Shown here: positions 36,510 through 46,037 of the stretch, in pieces
Numbering within the stretch: position 1 is the first letter of the stretch
Layout: the number at the start of each line of letters is the position of its first letter
Source of the DNA: Endozoicomonas gorgoniicola
GTDB lineage: Bacteria; Pseudomonadota; Gammaproteobacteria; Pseudomonadales; Endozoicomonadaceae
Assembly: GCF_025562715.2 (NCBI RefSeq)
Contig: NZ_JAPFCC010000001.1
Location: 1,506,501 to 1,570,500, forward strand
Direction of reading: 5' to 3'
Length of the DNA: 64,000 nt
Translations under genes and position numbers: made by a program
Notes under the pieces: model-generated
The model's database searches: none
Seen by the model: the letters and a program-made list of their open reading frames with translations, nothing else
Told to the model about the DNA's origin: nothing

Positions 36510-36814
36510 GACAGGGGAGTGTAAGTTCTAGCCGTCGATATGTCTTTTGTCCGGGCAAAAAGAAACCCGTCATTCTGGGGGAAGAAGTGACAGGCTAAGA
36601 CCATTATTAATGTGCCTGCGAAGAGACAGAAAGAATTTAATCAGTTAATGCTGGAGTTTTACTCTACCGCTGATACCACTGAGATGAATAAATTCCTGAG
36701 ATCCTGCCTTAACGAGAAAATCATAGAAAACTTCAAATGAAGAAGGTGAAATACTTCTTTTGGGCAAAGCCTGCTTATTGGACAGGTAAACAGGCTTTAT
36801 CTTCATTCGAAGTT
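36510..36814. other. gap with a small coding remnant
   Basis: No complete gene. A plus-strand frame at about 36612-36740 (GTG start, 42 codons, text such as RQKEFNQLMLEFYS) reads like the end of a lost gene. Its reverse-strand counterpart is a shadow. Confidence 0.3.
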
Positions 36815-39800
36815 TTACCCCAAAGACACCAGCTCTCGGATCTCCTGATCCGACAGTTCGGTAATCCACTGCTCGCCACTGGCAACGGCTAAGTTCGCCA
36901 GTTCTTTTTTGGCTTGGATCATGGTGTCGATCTTTTCCTCAAACGTATTCTCGGTGATCAGGCGATGCACCTGCACATTGCGTTTTTGTCCGATCCGGAA
37001 AGCCCGGTCGGTAGCCTGAGCTTCTACCGCCGGATTCCACCATAAATCATAGTGAATGACCTGGCTGGCAGCCGTCAGGTTCAGGCCGGTGCCTCCGGCT
37101 TTTAATGACAGAATCATAGCTCTGGTTCGTCCATTGTTCTGGAAGTCTTCCACCATGTCATCGCGTTTTTTGCGGGACAGACCGCCGTGCAGAAAGGGAA
37201 CGTCCAGCTGCATTTCCTGTTTCAGCGTATTAACCAGAAGCTCGCCCATGGTTGTGTACTGGGTAAAGATCAATACCTTCTCATCGCCGTCTATGGCTTC
37301 ACGCATTAACTCCATAAACAGGGACAGTTTACCGGACTCATCAGTGGCTGTTTCATTATGGTTAAGGAATTGAGCCGGCGCATTACATATCTGCTTTAAG
37401 GCATTGAGCAGTTTGAAAATAATGCCTCTGCGTTCGATGCCTTCTTCAGCGGAGTTCAGGTCTTCCATAATGGTGTTAACGGTATTTTGATAAAGGGAAG
37501 CCTGCTGCTTGCTGAGGTTGCAATAACGGTTGCTTTCCACTTTGTCGGGCAGGTCGCTGATAATGCTTTTATCGGTTTTCAGGCGACGCAGGATAAAAGG
37601 GCTGGTCAGTTTGCGAAAGCGATCCAGGCAGGATTGATCCCGATCTTTCTCTATAGGTGTTGCCAGTTCTTCCTGAAATTTTTTCTGGGTGCCAAGGTAG
37701 CTTTTGTTGGTGAAGTCAAACACACTCCAGTATTCCCGCAACCGGTTTTCTACCGGCGTACCACTCATGCCGATACGAATATCGGACTTGAGCTTTTTAA
37801 CGGCTTTGGTTTGTTGGCTGCCGGGGTTCTTAATGTTCTGGGCTTCGTCAATCACCAGAGTTCGCCAGCGAGGTTTGCCCAATGTTGCGCTATCCGATCG
37901 AATGAGCCCGTAGCTGGTTAATACCACATCATGGTCGTTGTGTTTCAGTTCTCGTTTGCTGCCATGGTAGACCTGCACCCGTAAATCCGGAGCAAAGCGT
38001 TCGATTTCCTTGCGCCAGTTGGTCAGCAATGAAGTGGGGGCGACCACCAGGGCTTTCTGTTTATCCAGTTGCCCGTTTTCTTTCTGGTGCAGCAACAGGG
38101 TAATGACCTGAAGGGTTTTACCCAGACCCATGTCGTCGGCTAATAACGAACCAAAGCCGATGCGGGCATTTTGTGCCATCCATTCATAGCCCCGTTGCTG
38201 ATAGGGGCGCAGTTGAGCATTGAGTTGTTCTGGCAACGGCGCAGGTTCACCCTGTAACAGCTGTTCAAACAGTTGTCGGGCGGTGTCGCCTAAATCCACT
38301 TTAGCGCCGTCCAGCTCTCCTGATAATCCAGCTTTCAGTAATTCAATACGGGATAAAGAATCGGGTAAATTGTCCAGTTTTTTAAGGAGTTGCTGTAACT
38401 TGTTGTCATCCAGCATGACATACTGATCCAGCATTTTTACCAGCCCTTCAGAGCCTTCCAGCAACTGGTTAAACTCACTGACCGGAATACGCTGGTCGCC
38501 CAGGGCAATCTGCCAGTTGAATTGCAGCAGCTCATCAAGGTTCATATAACTGACGGCGGCATCACTGCCGCTTTTTGACAGGGAGAGGCTGAGCTGCGGA
38601 TACACCAGCTTACGCAGCCGTTTTGGCAGCACTAACTGAATGCCGAGCATTTGCAGGGCAGGGAGGGTTTCCCTGAAAATGGGCGTAAAAGCCTGAAGCG
38701 TGTACTGTAGCGGACGATGTTTCTTCTGTGTCTGGTATAGCTGCTCAACCGCAGGCAGGTAATCAGCCAGCAGTGCCAGATCGGTCAGCACACTGACTTT
38801 GGTATCCGAGAGCGAACCGTCTTTAAACAACTCCGGCAACGTCAGCATGTTTTGCTTCTGCTCTATGCGAATATCCACCGACAGTTGATCAGACACCGGG
38901 TCATCAGCTTCCGGCATTTCTACTTCCTCAACCAGCATATGTAACCGATGTTCCCGTTCGCCCAGTGACAGTCGGTTTAGCCAGTTGCGAATGACTTTGG
39001 GATAAGCCATGGTTTCAAACTGGTTAAACAGGCAGGGTGATCCGGCAAAAAACAGGCGACAGATATCTTCCTGCCAGTATTTATCCGGTCCGGCTTCCAT
39101 AGCCTGCTCCATAAAGAAGCTGATGATGGCATTCAGAGCCAGGTGAATCTGGGTTTTGCTGTCAGCATAGTGCAGCTGTGGCTTTTTACGGTTTTTGGGA
39201 ACCGTTTCCAGCACCACAAAATCCGGTGGGCAGGCTTCATACAAAATAGCCAGTTGGGTTTTGACCGGCTCGCTTAACAGGGCCGGGTGCCACTGTATCA
39301 AAGTCCAGTCATCTTTTTGCATAAACACTGCAGGGATACAGGCATGCTGTTGCAACAGCTTGATCGCCAGACGATACAGCCAGTGCCAGAGCAGGGCTTT
39401 ATGGTAATACTGGCTGCGCTGGGCGCTGTGAATGTTTCTCAGTGAAGCTAACAGGCCAATCCATTCGTCCGGCTCATGGAGTATCTGTCCGTTGCCTGAA
39501 CATCGTGCAGAATGAAAACGACCATTGCCATCCAGCACCAGATGGGTCAGTGAAAAGTCGGTAATATCGATGGTATTGTCAGCGGTCTGCTGTTTCTCAA
39601 ACTGGTTCACTACCCGGGCGCTGCGCTTATAGAAGTCTGCGAGCAAGGTTTTGAAATCTTTGTCGTAAAACAACGGTTTGGGAGTAAGAATGCCAAGAAT
39701 GCGCTCGCCCAGAGGTTCGATGGTGCTGAGGTCGAGAGATTCAGAGACGGGAGACTGAGGTGGCTGCCAGTTTTCAAACACCGGTTCCCGTTGCCAGAAA

Positions 39801-40354
39801 TCCATCACCTGTGGCGGGGTATCGGCTTTGGCCAGCGACATGCCCGTTTGTCGTTCAATGGCTGCCGGTAAATCCATACCATGCAGTTTGAACACCATAA
39901 ACGGGTCTTTATCAATTTCATTGGCGATCAGGTAAATGACCGCAGCAATATGTTTACAGGGCATCGCCCAGTCCGGGCAGGAACAACTGGCATCCATATC
40001 GTCCCAGTCTTTCGGGAATAGTGGAATCTTCTGTTGTTCCATCAGTGACAGCATTTGCACGGGTAATTGGCGGTTCAGCAATTTAGCCAGCAGTGCCGGG
40101 CTCTGGCTGATGGCAGACAAAATATTGTCCTGCTGCTTTGCCGTAAACGATGGCAGATGTACTTTGACTTTATAAGGTCTGGAACGCCGTCCCTTAACAT
40201 CCGCATGGGTTGAGGTTCCCTTCAGAGAGATATCGGAAACCGAGCCATTACCGGCATAGCGTCGCCCTCGGGGCAGGCGGTTGCTGTAATCAATGCCGTT
40301 AAAGGCTTCAAGCCACTGTTTGCCCCACCAGGTTTGACCGTATTGCGCTGCCAT
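36815..40354 (-). CDS. SNF2-family helicase with SWIM zinc finger
   Basis: 1179 residues. The N-terminal third has a SWIM motif CSCPDWAMPCKH (C124, C126, C133, H135). The C-terminal half is a complete SNF2 motor: Walker A DDMGLGKT at about 738-745, DEAQ box VIDEAQNIKN near 837, SGTPVENRL, and the helicase-C block GGTGLNLTAASQVIHYD ... ATDRAFRIGQ. Such proteins translocate on double-stranded DNA; in bacteria the HepA/RapA-like and SWIM/SNF2 groups remodel RNA polymerase or other DNA-bound proteins. It is monocistronic with a GAGGA site. The other SWIM gene nearby is broken. Confidence 0.92.
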   Translation of the reverse strand: MAAQYGQTWWGKQWLEAFNGIDYSNRLPRGRRYAGNGSVSDISLKGTSTHADVKGRRSRPYKVKVHLPSFTAKQQDNILSAISQSPALLAKLLNRQLPVQMLSLMEQQKIPLFPKDWDDMDASCSCPDWAMPCKHIAAVIYLIANEIDKDPFMVFKLHGMDLPAAIERQTGMSLAKADTPPQVMDFWQREPVFENWQPPQSPVSESLDLSTIEPLGERILGILTPKPLFYDKDFKTLLADFYKRSARVVNQFEKQQTADNTIDITDFSLTHLVLDGNGRFHSARCSGNGQILHEPDEWIGLLASLRNIHSAQRSQYYHKALLWHWLYRLAIKLLQQHACIPAVFMQKDDWTLIQWHPALLSEPVKTQLAILYEACPPDFVVLETVPKNRKKPQLHYADSKTQIHLALNAIISFFMEQAMEAGPDKYWQEDICRLFFAGSPCLFNQFETMAYPKVIRNWLNRLSLGEREHRLHMLVEEVEMPEADDPVSDQLSVDIRIEQKQNMLTLPELFKDGSLSDTKVSVLTDLALLADYLPAVEQLYQTQKKHRPLQYTLQAFTPIFRETLPALQMLGIQLVLPKRLRKLVYPQLSLSLSKSGSDAAVSYMNLDELLQFNWQIALGDQRIPVSEFNQLLEGSEGLVKMLDQYVMLDDNKLQQLLKKLDNLPDSLSRIELLKAGLSGELDGAKVDLGDTARQLFEQLLQGEPAPLPEQLNAQLRPYQQRGYEWMAQNARIGFGSLLADDMGLGKTLQVITLLLHQKENGQLDKQKALVVAPTSLLTNWRKEIERFAPDLRVQVYHGSKRELKHNDHDVVLTSYGLIRSDSATLGKPRWRTLVIDEAQNIKNPGSQQTKAVKKLKSDIRIGMSGTPVENRLREYWSVFDFTNKSYLGTQKKFQEELATPIEKDRDQSCLDRFRKLTSPFILRRLKTDKSIISDLPDKVESNRYCNLSKQQASLYQNTVNTIMEDLNSAEEGIERRGIIFKLLNALKQICNAPAQFLNHNETATDESGKLSLFMELMREAIDGDEKVLIFTQYTTMGELLVNTLKQEMQLDVPFLHGGLSRKKRDDMVEDFQNNGRTRAMILSLKAGGTGLNLTAASQVIHYDLWWNPAVEAQATDRAFRIGQKRNVQVHRLITENTFEEKIDTMIQAKKELANLAVASGEQWITELSDQEIRELVSLG

Positions 40355-40541
40355 TGTCTGTTTGTCCTCGATTTACAGTAATGGCGTTACTGTACCGGTT
40401 TTGGTGCTATGTTGCATGAGAGGAGTAGAGTATTGAAGAGTGCTGATAATGGTCTCTTCTGTTGATTTCGATAACATGGATATTATGTCTGATGTGAGAG
40501 CTTCAAAAATTATACCTTCGGCAAACACAGAAAGCAGCTAA

Positions 40542-41684
40542 TCAAATTCTAACAACCTGATAGCGAGTGCTGCGCCCACCCCCCGGGAGTTTCTCAATAC
40601 ACCCCTTGTTCATTAAATTCGACAAATGCCGTGTTGCCGTTGCTTTACTGACTTTGGCTACCTTTTGATACTGAGAGGCACTGATACCGGATTCAAAGCC
40701 TTTTTCACCGCCATCCAGTAACCGGTTGAGAACTTTAACCTGTTCCTCTGACAGGCCAGCATTATGAAACCGCTGCCAGAATCGGGTTTTATGTAACGTG
40801 CGGTCAATTTTGTCTAATGATGCCTGGATCGTTGCTTCAAGCATCTGCAAAAACCAGGCAAGCCAGTGTGTGATATCGGTATCATCACGCTGGCTTTGCT
40901 CCAGTATGTTGTAATAATCCTTCCGATTTTCCAGAATCACAGTGGATATGGCATAAAGCCGGATACTCTGGGCATCGGCCTGCGCCAGTGCCAGGTCGGT
41001 GATAGCCCGGGTTAATCGCCCGTTACCATCATCGAATGGGTGTAGTGTGACAAACCAGAAATGGCTGATAGCGGCACGGATTAACGGATCGCAGGTCGGA
41101 TCATTTTTACTTTGGTTAAACCAGTCAAAAAAACGGGACAACTCTGGTTCCAGCTGGTTTCTCGGCGGAGCCTCAAAATGTACGGTAGGGCGATCAATAC
41201 GTCCTGAGACAACCTGCATGGGTTCATCCCCTCGCAGTTGCCCCGCCTGAATGGATTGAAGTGAAAAACCGGTATCAGGAAACAGCCAGTGATGCCATTG
41301 GTAAAGACGATCCAGAGTAAGAGGTGACTCCAGGTTGGTAATAGCATCCAGCATCATCTCGGCCAGACCTTCTGTTCGTTCAGAGGTGGGATAAGCAACA
41401 TCTTCCGAACCGGATAGCTGTAATCGTTTTGCCAGAGAGGAACGTACGGATTGTGCATTAAGACGTTCTCCCTCGATGGCTGAGGAAGTGATGATATTTT
41501 CCAGTAATGTATTAAGAGCTGAGTGACTGTCACTAGAATCCCCGTTGGCACTGGCCTTGCCCAGCAATAAGCCCAACTTTAATCTGGTATTTCTAAGCAA
41601 AGGCAGAACCACTTCTTCCTGCCAATGGAAATCAGGCCAGTCTTTTTGTTGCCAAATCCATTTTATGGACGAAAAATCATACAC
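40542..41684 (-). CDS. Fic-family protein (probable AMP-transferase)
   Basis: 380 residues. A DUF4172-type N-terminus is followed by a helix carrying the inhibitory motif SSAIEG (67-72), which in class II Fic proteins blocks ATP gamma-phosphate placement. The Fic core has the full catalytic motif HPFDDGNGRLTRAI at about 212-225. A C-terminal winged-helix region (about 315-370, KVSKATATRHLSNLMNKG) suggests DNA binding or autoregulation. Fic enzymes usually transfer AMP to a hydroxyl side chain of a target. The target is unknown. A decayed Fic gene lies just upstream on the same strand. Confidence 0.9.
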   Translation of the reverse strand: MYDFSSIKWIWQQKDWPDFHWQEEVVLPLLRNTRLKLGLLLGKASANGDSSDSHSALNTLLENIITSSAIEGERLNAQSVRSSLAKRLQLSGSEDVAYPTSERTEGLAEMMLDAITNLESPLTLDRLYQWHHWLFPDTGFSLQSIQAGQLRGDEPMQVVSGRIDRPTVHFEAPPRNQLEPELSRFFDWFNQSKNDPTCDPLIRAAISHFWFVTLHPFDDGNGRLTRAITDLALAQADAQSIRLYAISTVILENRKDYYNILEQSQRDDTDITHWLAWFLQMLEATIQASLDKIDRTLHKTRFWQRFHNAGLSEEQVKVLNRLLDGGEKGFESGISASQYQKVAKVSKATATRHLSNLMNKGCIEKLPGGGRSTRYQVVRI

Positions 41685-41843
41685 TTATAGATTCCTCAAA
41701 TAGATAATGAGCCAATTAATATCATTATTCGGCTCAAGTTATGAGTTAAATAGTAGTATTAATTGGCTCATCAGACAATCCAAAGAAGCTGTGGGCTTGG
41801 GTTTATCACTTTATGACCCATGGATGCCTTACAGTGTGTTGTA

Positions 41844-42629
41844 TTATTTACCCACCAGAGATAACCCTTCTGTAGAGATCAGGTAACTTTGTCTGGGACT
41901 GTTTGGTTTGTCAGGATTGGTCATAGTGATCAAACTCTGTTCCAGTGCCGGTTTGAGGTAGTTTTTACGGAAGGTCGGACGATGTTTTAACGCCAGTTTT
42001 TGCATCATATCCGGAACCTTCAGAGGTTCTGAAGGGTTGGAAATAAAGAGTCTGAGAAGATTTTTTACTTGGTCGCTTGCTTGGTCGCTTTTGTGGCCCG
42101 GCTCACTTTCAAGGGCTTCGTTGAGTGCCTGCTCAGCGGCTTTAAGAATGAATGCAATAAATGGCGTTGAGGCACTGGCATTATCTGATTCCCGAAGAGC
42201 CTGATAATAGGCACCCTGTTGATCGCGAATGATAGTCTCTACAGGAAGGTAAGCCATCGGTTCCCGCCACTTCGACAACATCAAGGTTTGTCAAAAGCGC
42301 CCCATACGATCATTGCCGTCAGTGAAAGGGTGTATGAATTCGAGCTCGTAATGAAAAATGCAGCTGGCAATCAGAGGGTGAACATCAGTGTCAGATACCC
42401 ATGCCAGAAGATCAGACATCAGCCTGGCTACCTGTGATGCAGGAGGAGGCATGTGAATCAATTGCTCATCTCTGTAGATCCCGACGCCTGACTCCCGCAA
42501 GCTTCCAACCTGACTGGTCAACCCTTTCATAAGTAATGCGTGAACTTGTAGCAAGTCTTTCCAATAGCTTTTTTGAGGTGGACATGGCTGTTCAAGAAGG
42601 TTAGTCAGACTCATGGAATTATGGCTCAA
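41844..42629 (-). pseudogene. decayed Fic-family gene
   Basis: Two same-frame pieces (42291-42629 and 41844-42284) are separated by a single TGA at 42291-42293, where homologues have Trp (RLWQT; here RF-stop-QT). The catalytic motif is also damaged: HPFTDGNDRMGR in place of HPFxDGNGR. The usual N-terminal region, including any inhibitory helix, is missing, and no good start is present. The second piece carries the C-terminal winged-helix region. A 12-bp duplication (42068-42091) adds a repeated SDQ segment. It is probably inactive. Confidence 0.85.
42068..42091. repeat. 12-bp in-frame duplication in the decayed Fic gene
   Basis: CTTGGTCGCTT(G/T) occurs twice in tandem. Confidence 0.7.
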
Positions 42630-43303
42630 TACTGAAATATTGCCCCTTGGGGAACACTTTTAATTACACCCAGGGTGCGGCGTGCGTTTGACACGGGTCG
42701 TATGATTGATGTTCGGCGGCTGGCTGAGGATAATCGGATGCCGGATCGTTCATGAGGGCTGGCTGTGTGCAGGGCTTTGCTCTGTATGCGTTGTCGTATT
42801 TTACCTGCTAAGTTTTGCTCATGCCTGAATATCCATTATAAAAATAACTGCAATTCATGATGTTTTTCAAATTACGTATTGTAAGTCTGGTATAAATACT
42901 TAAACTTGCTGCGTTGTTCTGCACTGCCCTTATTGCCACTCTTCATCACTACCTGAACATGAAGAGGCTTGTTATCGAGGTGGTAATGGATATGTGTTGA
43001 TCCTCATTAACCTGTATGTCTATGCAGATCTTTAGTAAAGGTAGTCTAAGGGTTTAGTCAGACTTAGTGAAATTGTGCGCTGACCGTTAAGGAAAAAGTG
43101 TGCTGTTTCTACTGTGGCTGTTTCGGAATGTGCGTGATTCGAGGGGCGGTAGCGTGTCGATTTTAAGTTCGTTGGCTGACGTTGAACACTTGTGATGGAA
43201 TGACTTGAAAGTCAAAAGCAGTTGCCATTCTCCTTGGTAAGTAATTCAGGTTCTATTTTTTCAATAAAATACTTATCCAAGTGTATTTATTATTTTATCT
43301 TTG
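42630..43303. other. polysaccharide locus upstream region
   Basis: About 670 bases without an intact gene. A short frame at about 42676-42756 (text like GRMIDVRRLAEDNRMPDRS) looks like the tail of a lost gene. The rest becomes AT-rich and holds the ops element at 43145-43156 and presumably the operon promoter. Confidence 0.45.
43145..43156 (+). promoter_or_regulatory. ops element (RfaH recruitment, JUMPstart core)
   Basis: GGCGGTAGCGTG is identical to the enterobacterial ops consensus. It lies about 150 bases before the first polysaccharide gene and on the correct strand. In the known system, RNA polymerase pauses here and recruits RfaH, allowing full transcription of long surface-polysaccharide operons. 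Confidence 0.85.
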
Positions 43304-44446
43304 ATGATTATGCCTCATATTGAAACCGAAAAAAGACATGTTTTTGATTGTAATGAGAAAAATATAAATAGATCATTAATAAAAAAGTCAGTTAGAAAAA
43401 AAACACATAAACAAAAAGTAGAGCATAAACCCAAGGCTGTTTTTGGTGAGTCCGGACATTTCGTAAGTGTTGAATATTTTTTGGAATCAGAAGAAGTATC
43501 TTCTGCAGATGAAGAAAAAGTTTGGACTTATGATAAATACGATTGTTCAGAAGTATTATACATCTATACACCAAAAACAAATATTGCATTACTAAGGCAT
43601 GTTCTTGAAGAAAATAAAATAAATTATGTCATTAATGATTACTCAATCAAAGATAAGTATTTAAAAAATAAAACTGTTTGTCATTATCGAGCAGGTGAGC
43701 TTAAAGTAAGACAAAAAGAATTTATAGTAAAACAAATTAAGTACGGTGTAAAAGTTACTTCATTGATAGAAGCACTTGAAAATAAACTGGGTTACACAGA
43801 AGTGAGCCTTCTAAATTCTGATTTTTATTTTGACGACAAATCATTTTCAGTATTAAGACGAAAACACCATAGAATACCAAAAAGGTTTATAGACATAGCC
43901 CTTGTATGTCTGCTTGCTCCAATTGCTATTCCTATAGGCTTTATAACTGCTTTTTTTATTAAGATTGAAAGCCCAGGTTCTGTACTTTTTAAACAAAAAC
44001 GAACTGGTCTTTATAATAGTGAATTTGAAGTTATCAAGTTCAGAAGTATGAGGAAGGATGCTGAAAAAACTGGTGCGAGGTGGGCATCAGAAAATGATAA
44101 TCGAGTAACCAAGGTCGGTAAATTTATTAGAAAAACTCGAATTGATGAGCTTCCTCAATTGATAAATGTTCTTAAAGGTGAAATGTCGATGGTTGGTCCA
44201 AGGCCTGAGAGGGAAGTTTTCATAGAAAAACTTGAAAAAGAAATTCCTTATTACCGATTTAGGCACGCAGTTAGGCCTGGTGTGACTGGACTTGCTCAGG
44301 TTGAATACCCTTATGGCGCTTCTGTTCAAGATGCTGTATGGAAACATAAGTATGATATGTATTATATAAAACATCAGAGTTTTTGGCTGGATGTTAAGAT
44401 ACTTGCTAAGACAGTGACAACTGTGTTGTTTGGGAAAGGGCTATAG
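43304..44446 (+). CDS. bacterial sugar transferase (polyprenyl-phosphate priming enzyme)
   Basis: 380 residues. The divergent N-terminal half precedes one strong membrane helix (about 200-222, IALVCLLAPIAIPIGFITAFF). The C-terminal catalytic domain follows, with the family blocks KFRSMRKDAE, TRIDELPQLINVLKGEMSMVGPRP (in part) and RPGVTGLAQV. Enzymes of this type load the first sugar phosphate onto undecaprenyl phosphate for capsule, O-antigen or exopolysaccharide. The reported start is the first ATG; a TTG one codon earlier and another ATG at 43310 are alternatives, and none has a clear ribosome site. Base composition is markedly AT-rich. Confidence 0.9.
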   Translation: MIMPHIETEKRHVFDCNEKNINRSLIKKSVRKKTHKQKVEHKPKAVFGESGHFVSVEYFLESEEVSSADEEKVWTYDKYDCSEVLYIYTPKTNIALLRHVLEENKINYVINDYSIKDKYLKNKTVCHYRAGELKVRQKEFIVKQIKYGVKVTSLIEALENKLGYTEVSLLNSDFYFDDKSFSVLRRKHHRIPKRFIDIALVCLLAPIAIPIGFITAFFIKIESPGSVLFKQKRTGLYNSEFEVIKFRSMRKDAEKTGARWASENDNRVTKVGKFIRKTRIDELPQLINVLKGEMSMVGPRPEREVFIEKLEKEIPYYRFRHAVRPGVTGLAQVEYPYGASVQDAVWKHKYDMYYIKHQSFWLDVKILAKTVTTVLFGKGL

Positions 44447-44447
44447 A

Positions 44448-45257
44448 GTGAAAACTTCGATATTAATGTCATTGTATGCTAAAGAAAAGCCCGAATATTT
44501 AAATGAATGCTTAAAGAGTTTACATAATCAAACACTAAAGGCAGATGAAATTGTCGTTGTTTATGATGGTCCCTTAAGTTATCAGCTGAAAGCAATAGTT
44601 GAAGTATGGTCTGTAAAACTGCCAATTAAAGTAGTTGTTTTAGAAAAAAATGTTGGCTTAGGAAACGCATTGCAAATTGGATTGAAACACTGCCACTATA
44701 ATTTAATAGCAAGAATGGATGCAGATGATATATGTAAACCCTTTAGGCTTGAAAGGCAAGTTGATTGTTTTCTGAAAGATTCTAAATTGACATGCCTTGG
44801 TAGCTGGATAAATGAGTTTGATGATAGCGTTGAAAATATTACAAGCGTAAAAAAAGTACCACTTGATTACACAGATATTGTAAGATTTTCGAAATACAGA
44901 AATCCTATGAATCATATGACAGTAATGTTCAAAAAAGATGCTGTGTTAAAGAGTGGTGGGTATAAACATCTACATTTCATGGAAGATTATTACCTTTGGC
45001 TTAGAATGATAGCTAAAGGATATAAGTTTATGAATCTACAAGAAGTGCTTGTTGATGCAAGAACTGGCAGAGGTATGCTAGAAAGAAGAGGTGGTATTCA
45101 ATACTTAAAGAGTGAGATTGAATTATCTAGATATAAATTTGAATTGAAAATATCATCAGCTTTAGAGGCATATAGTAGCTTAATGCTTAGGAGTACTTCT
45201 CGAGTACTCGGGGTTTCAGGTCGAAGACGAATATATAAATTTATTCGATCTAGATAA
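44448..45257 (+). CDS. family 2 glycosyltransferase
   Basis: 269 residues from a GTG one base after the preceding stop, with AAAGGG seven bases upstream; an upstream TTG in frame is less likely. It has a GT-A fold with the early phrase SILMSLYAKEKPEYLNECL, the DxD-type ARMDADD near residue 90, and HFMEDYYLWLRM near 175. It resembles AmsE/WcaA-like enzymes that add a sugar to a lipid-linked repeat unit. It is translationally close to the priming transferase, in the same AT-rich block. Confidence 0.9.
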   Translation: MKTSILMSLYAKEKPEYLNECLKSLHNQTLKADEIVVVYDGPLSYQLKAIVEVWSVKLPIKVVVLEKNVGLGNALQIGLKHCHYNLIARMDADDICKPFRLERQVDCFLKDSKLTCLGSWINEFDDSVENITSVKKVPLDYTDIVRFSKYRNPMNHMTVMFKKDAVLKSGGYKHLHFMEDYYLWLRMIAKGYKFMNLQEVLVDARTGRGMLERRGGIQYLKSEIELSRYKFELKISSALEAYSSLMLRSTSRVLGVSGRRRIYKFIRSR

Positions 45258-45291
45258 TAACCGTATTCGATAATTATGATATGTGCTTTCG

Positions 45292-46030
45292 ATGCTAAAT
45301 ATTCTTGTATATATTGAAAATATAGAGCGGCTTAATTTTTTTTGAAGCTTGACTGCCCTGATAGAAAAAATAAATATAACCGACAAGCTGTCTGTTTTTA
45401 TATCCTTAAAAGTAATTGCTAAAACTGTATATTTAGTTCTACAAGGTAAAGAAAGTAAATTATTTAATGGCTATGAAAAATTGATTGACTACATTAATGG
45501 CTTGCAAAATGCACGAGAATGTTCATATTTTTTTCATAGCTATTATAAAAAAGTTAAAAAATTAAATAAACATTATGATTTTAAATCGTATTTTGTATGG
45601 AATGGCAATAATACGGCTTCTCTAGCAATAAAAGAAGCATTAGGCATAGAGTTGGGTACTTTTTTCGAGCTTGCAAATTTACCTAACAGGTTGTACGCAG
45701 GGAAAAATGGAGTAAATGCCCAGTCAATACTATATAGTAAACCTGAAATTCTTGATTCATTTAATTTGTCTAATTTAGATTATAAATCGTATGAAGAATG
45801 GCTGCGTATTCTGGTCAAAATGAACGGTGATTCTGGAAAGCGTGAACGCATTTTCTGGAAATAGGCGAAAATTGTTCACGCTTCGGCAGAATCAGTGTTC
45901 ACGGAAAACCAGAAAACGTGTTCACGGTTCGCCAGAATGAGCGTTCACGGGAGGCCAGAATATGCAATGGCGTAGCACGTTTATAAGAAACAAGATCAAT
46001 CATATTAAAGTACTACTTCAATCAAAGATC
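45292..46030 (+). pseudogene. capsule polysaccharide (KpsS-like) gene, broken at three points
   Basis: The frame starts at ATG 45292, hits TGA at codon 18 (45343-45345) and continues in the same frame to an IS21-like mini-element at 45803. Removing that element and one ATGGC copy keeps the frame open for about another 20 codons, up to a fragment of an IS1595 element. The surviving text (FVWNGNNTASLAI, ELANLPNRLYAGKNGVNAQS) resembles the KpsS/KpsC-type capsule synthesis domain. The family is inferred from these patterns. The end coordinate is approximate. Confidence 0.7.
45803..45966. mobile_element. 164-bp non-autonomous IS21-like mini-element
   Basis: It begins TGCGTATTCTGG and ends with the inverted copy (CCAGAATATGCA), with TG...CA tips. 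It is flanked by ATGGC at 45798-45802 and 45967-45971. Inside are about three inverted and four direct copies of a 22-23 bp motif, GTTCACG-N5-CCAGAAT, typical of the multiple terminal repeats of IS21-family ends. There is no gene inside, so it looks like two IS ends joined after loss of istAB. Confidence 0.8.
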
Positions 46031-46037
46031 TTATCGG

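Noticed and set aside
36645..36869. 74-codon minus-strand frame overlapping the end of the helicase gene
   Set aside because: It overlaps the helicase coding region out of frame and has no ribosome site. The opposite strand has a more protein-like remnant.
45803..45966. Regularly spaced 22-23 bp repeats resembling a small CRISPR or operator array
   Set aside because: The motif repeats are contiguous, reverse direction in the middle, and sit inside an element with inverted tips and a target duplication. They are IS21-type terminal repeats, not a repeat-spacer array.
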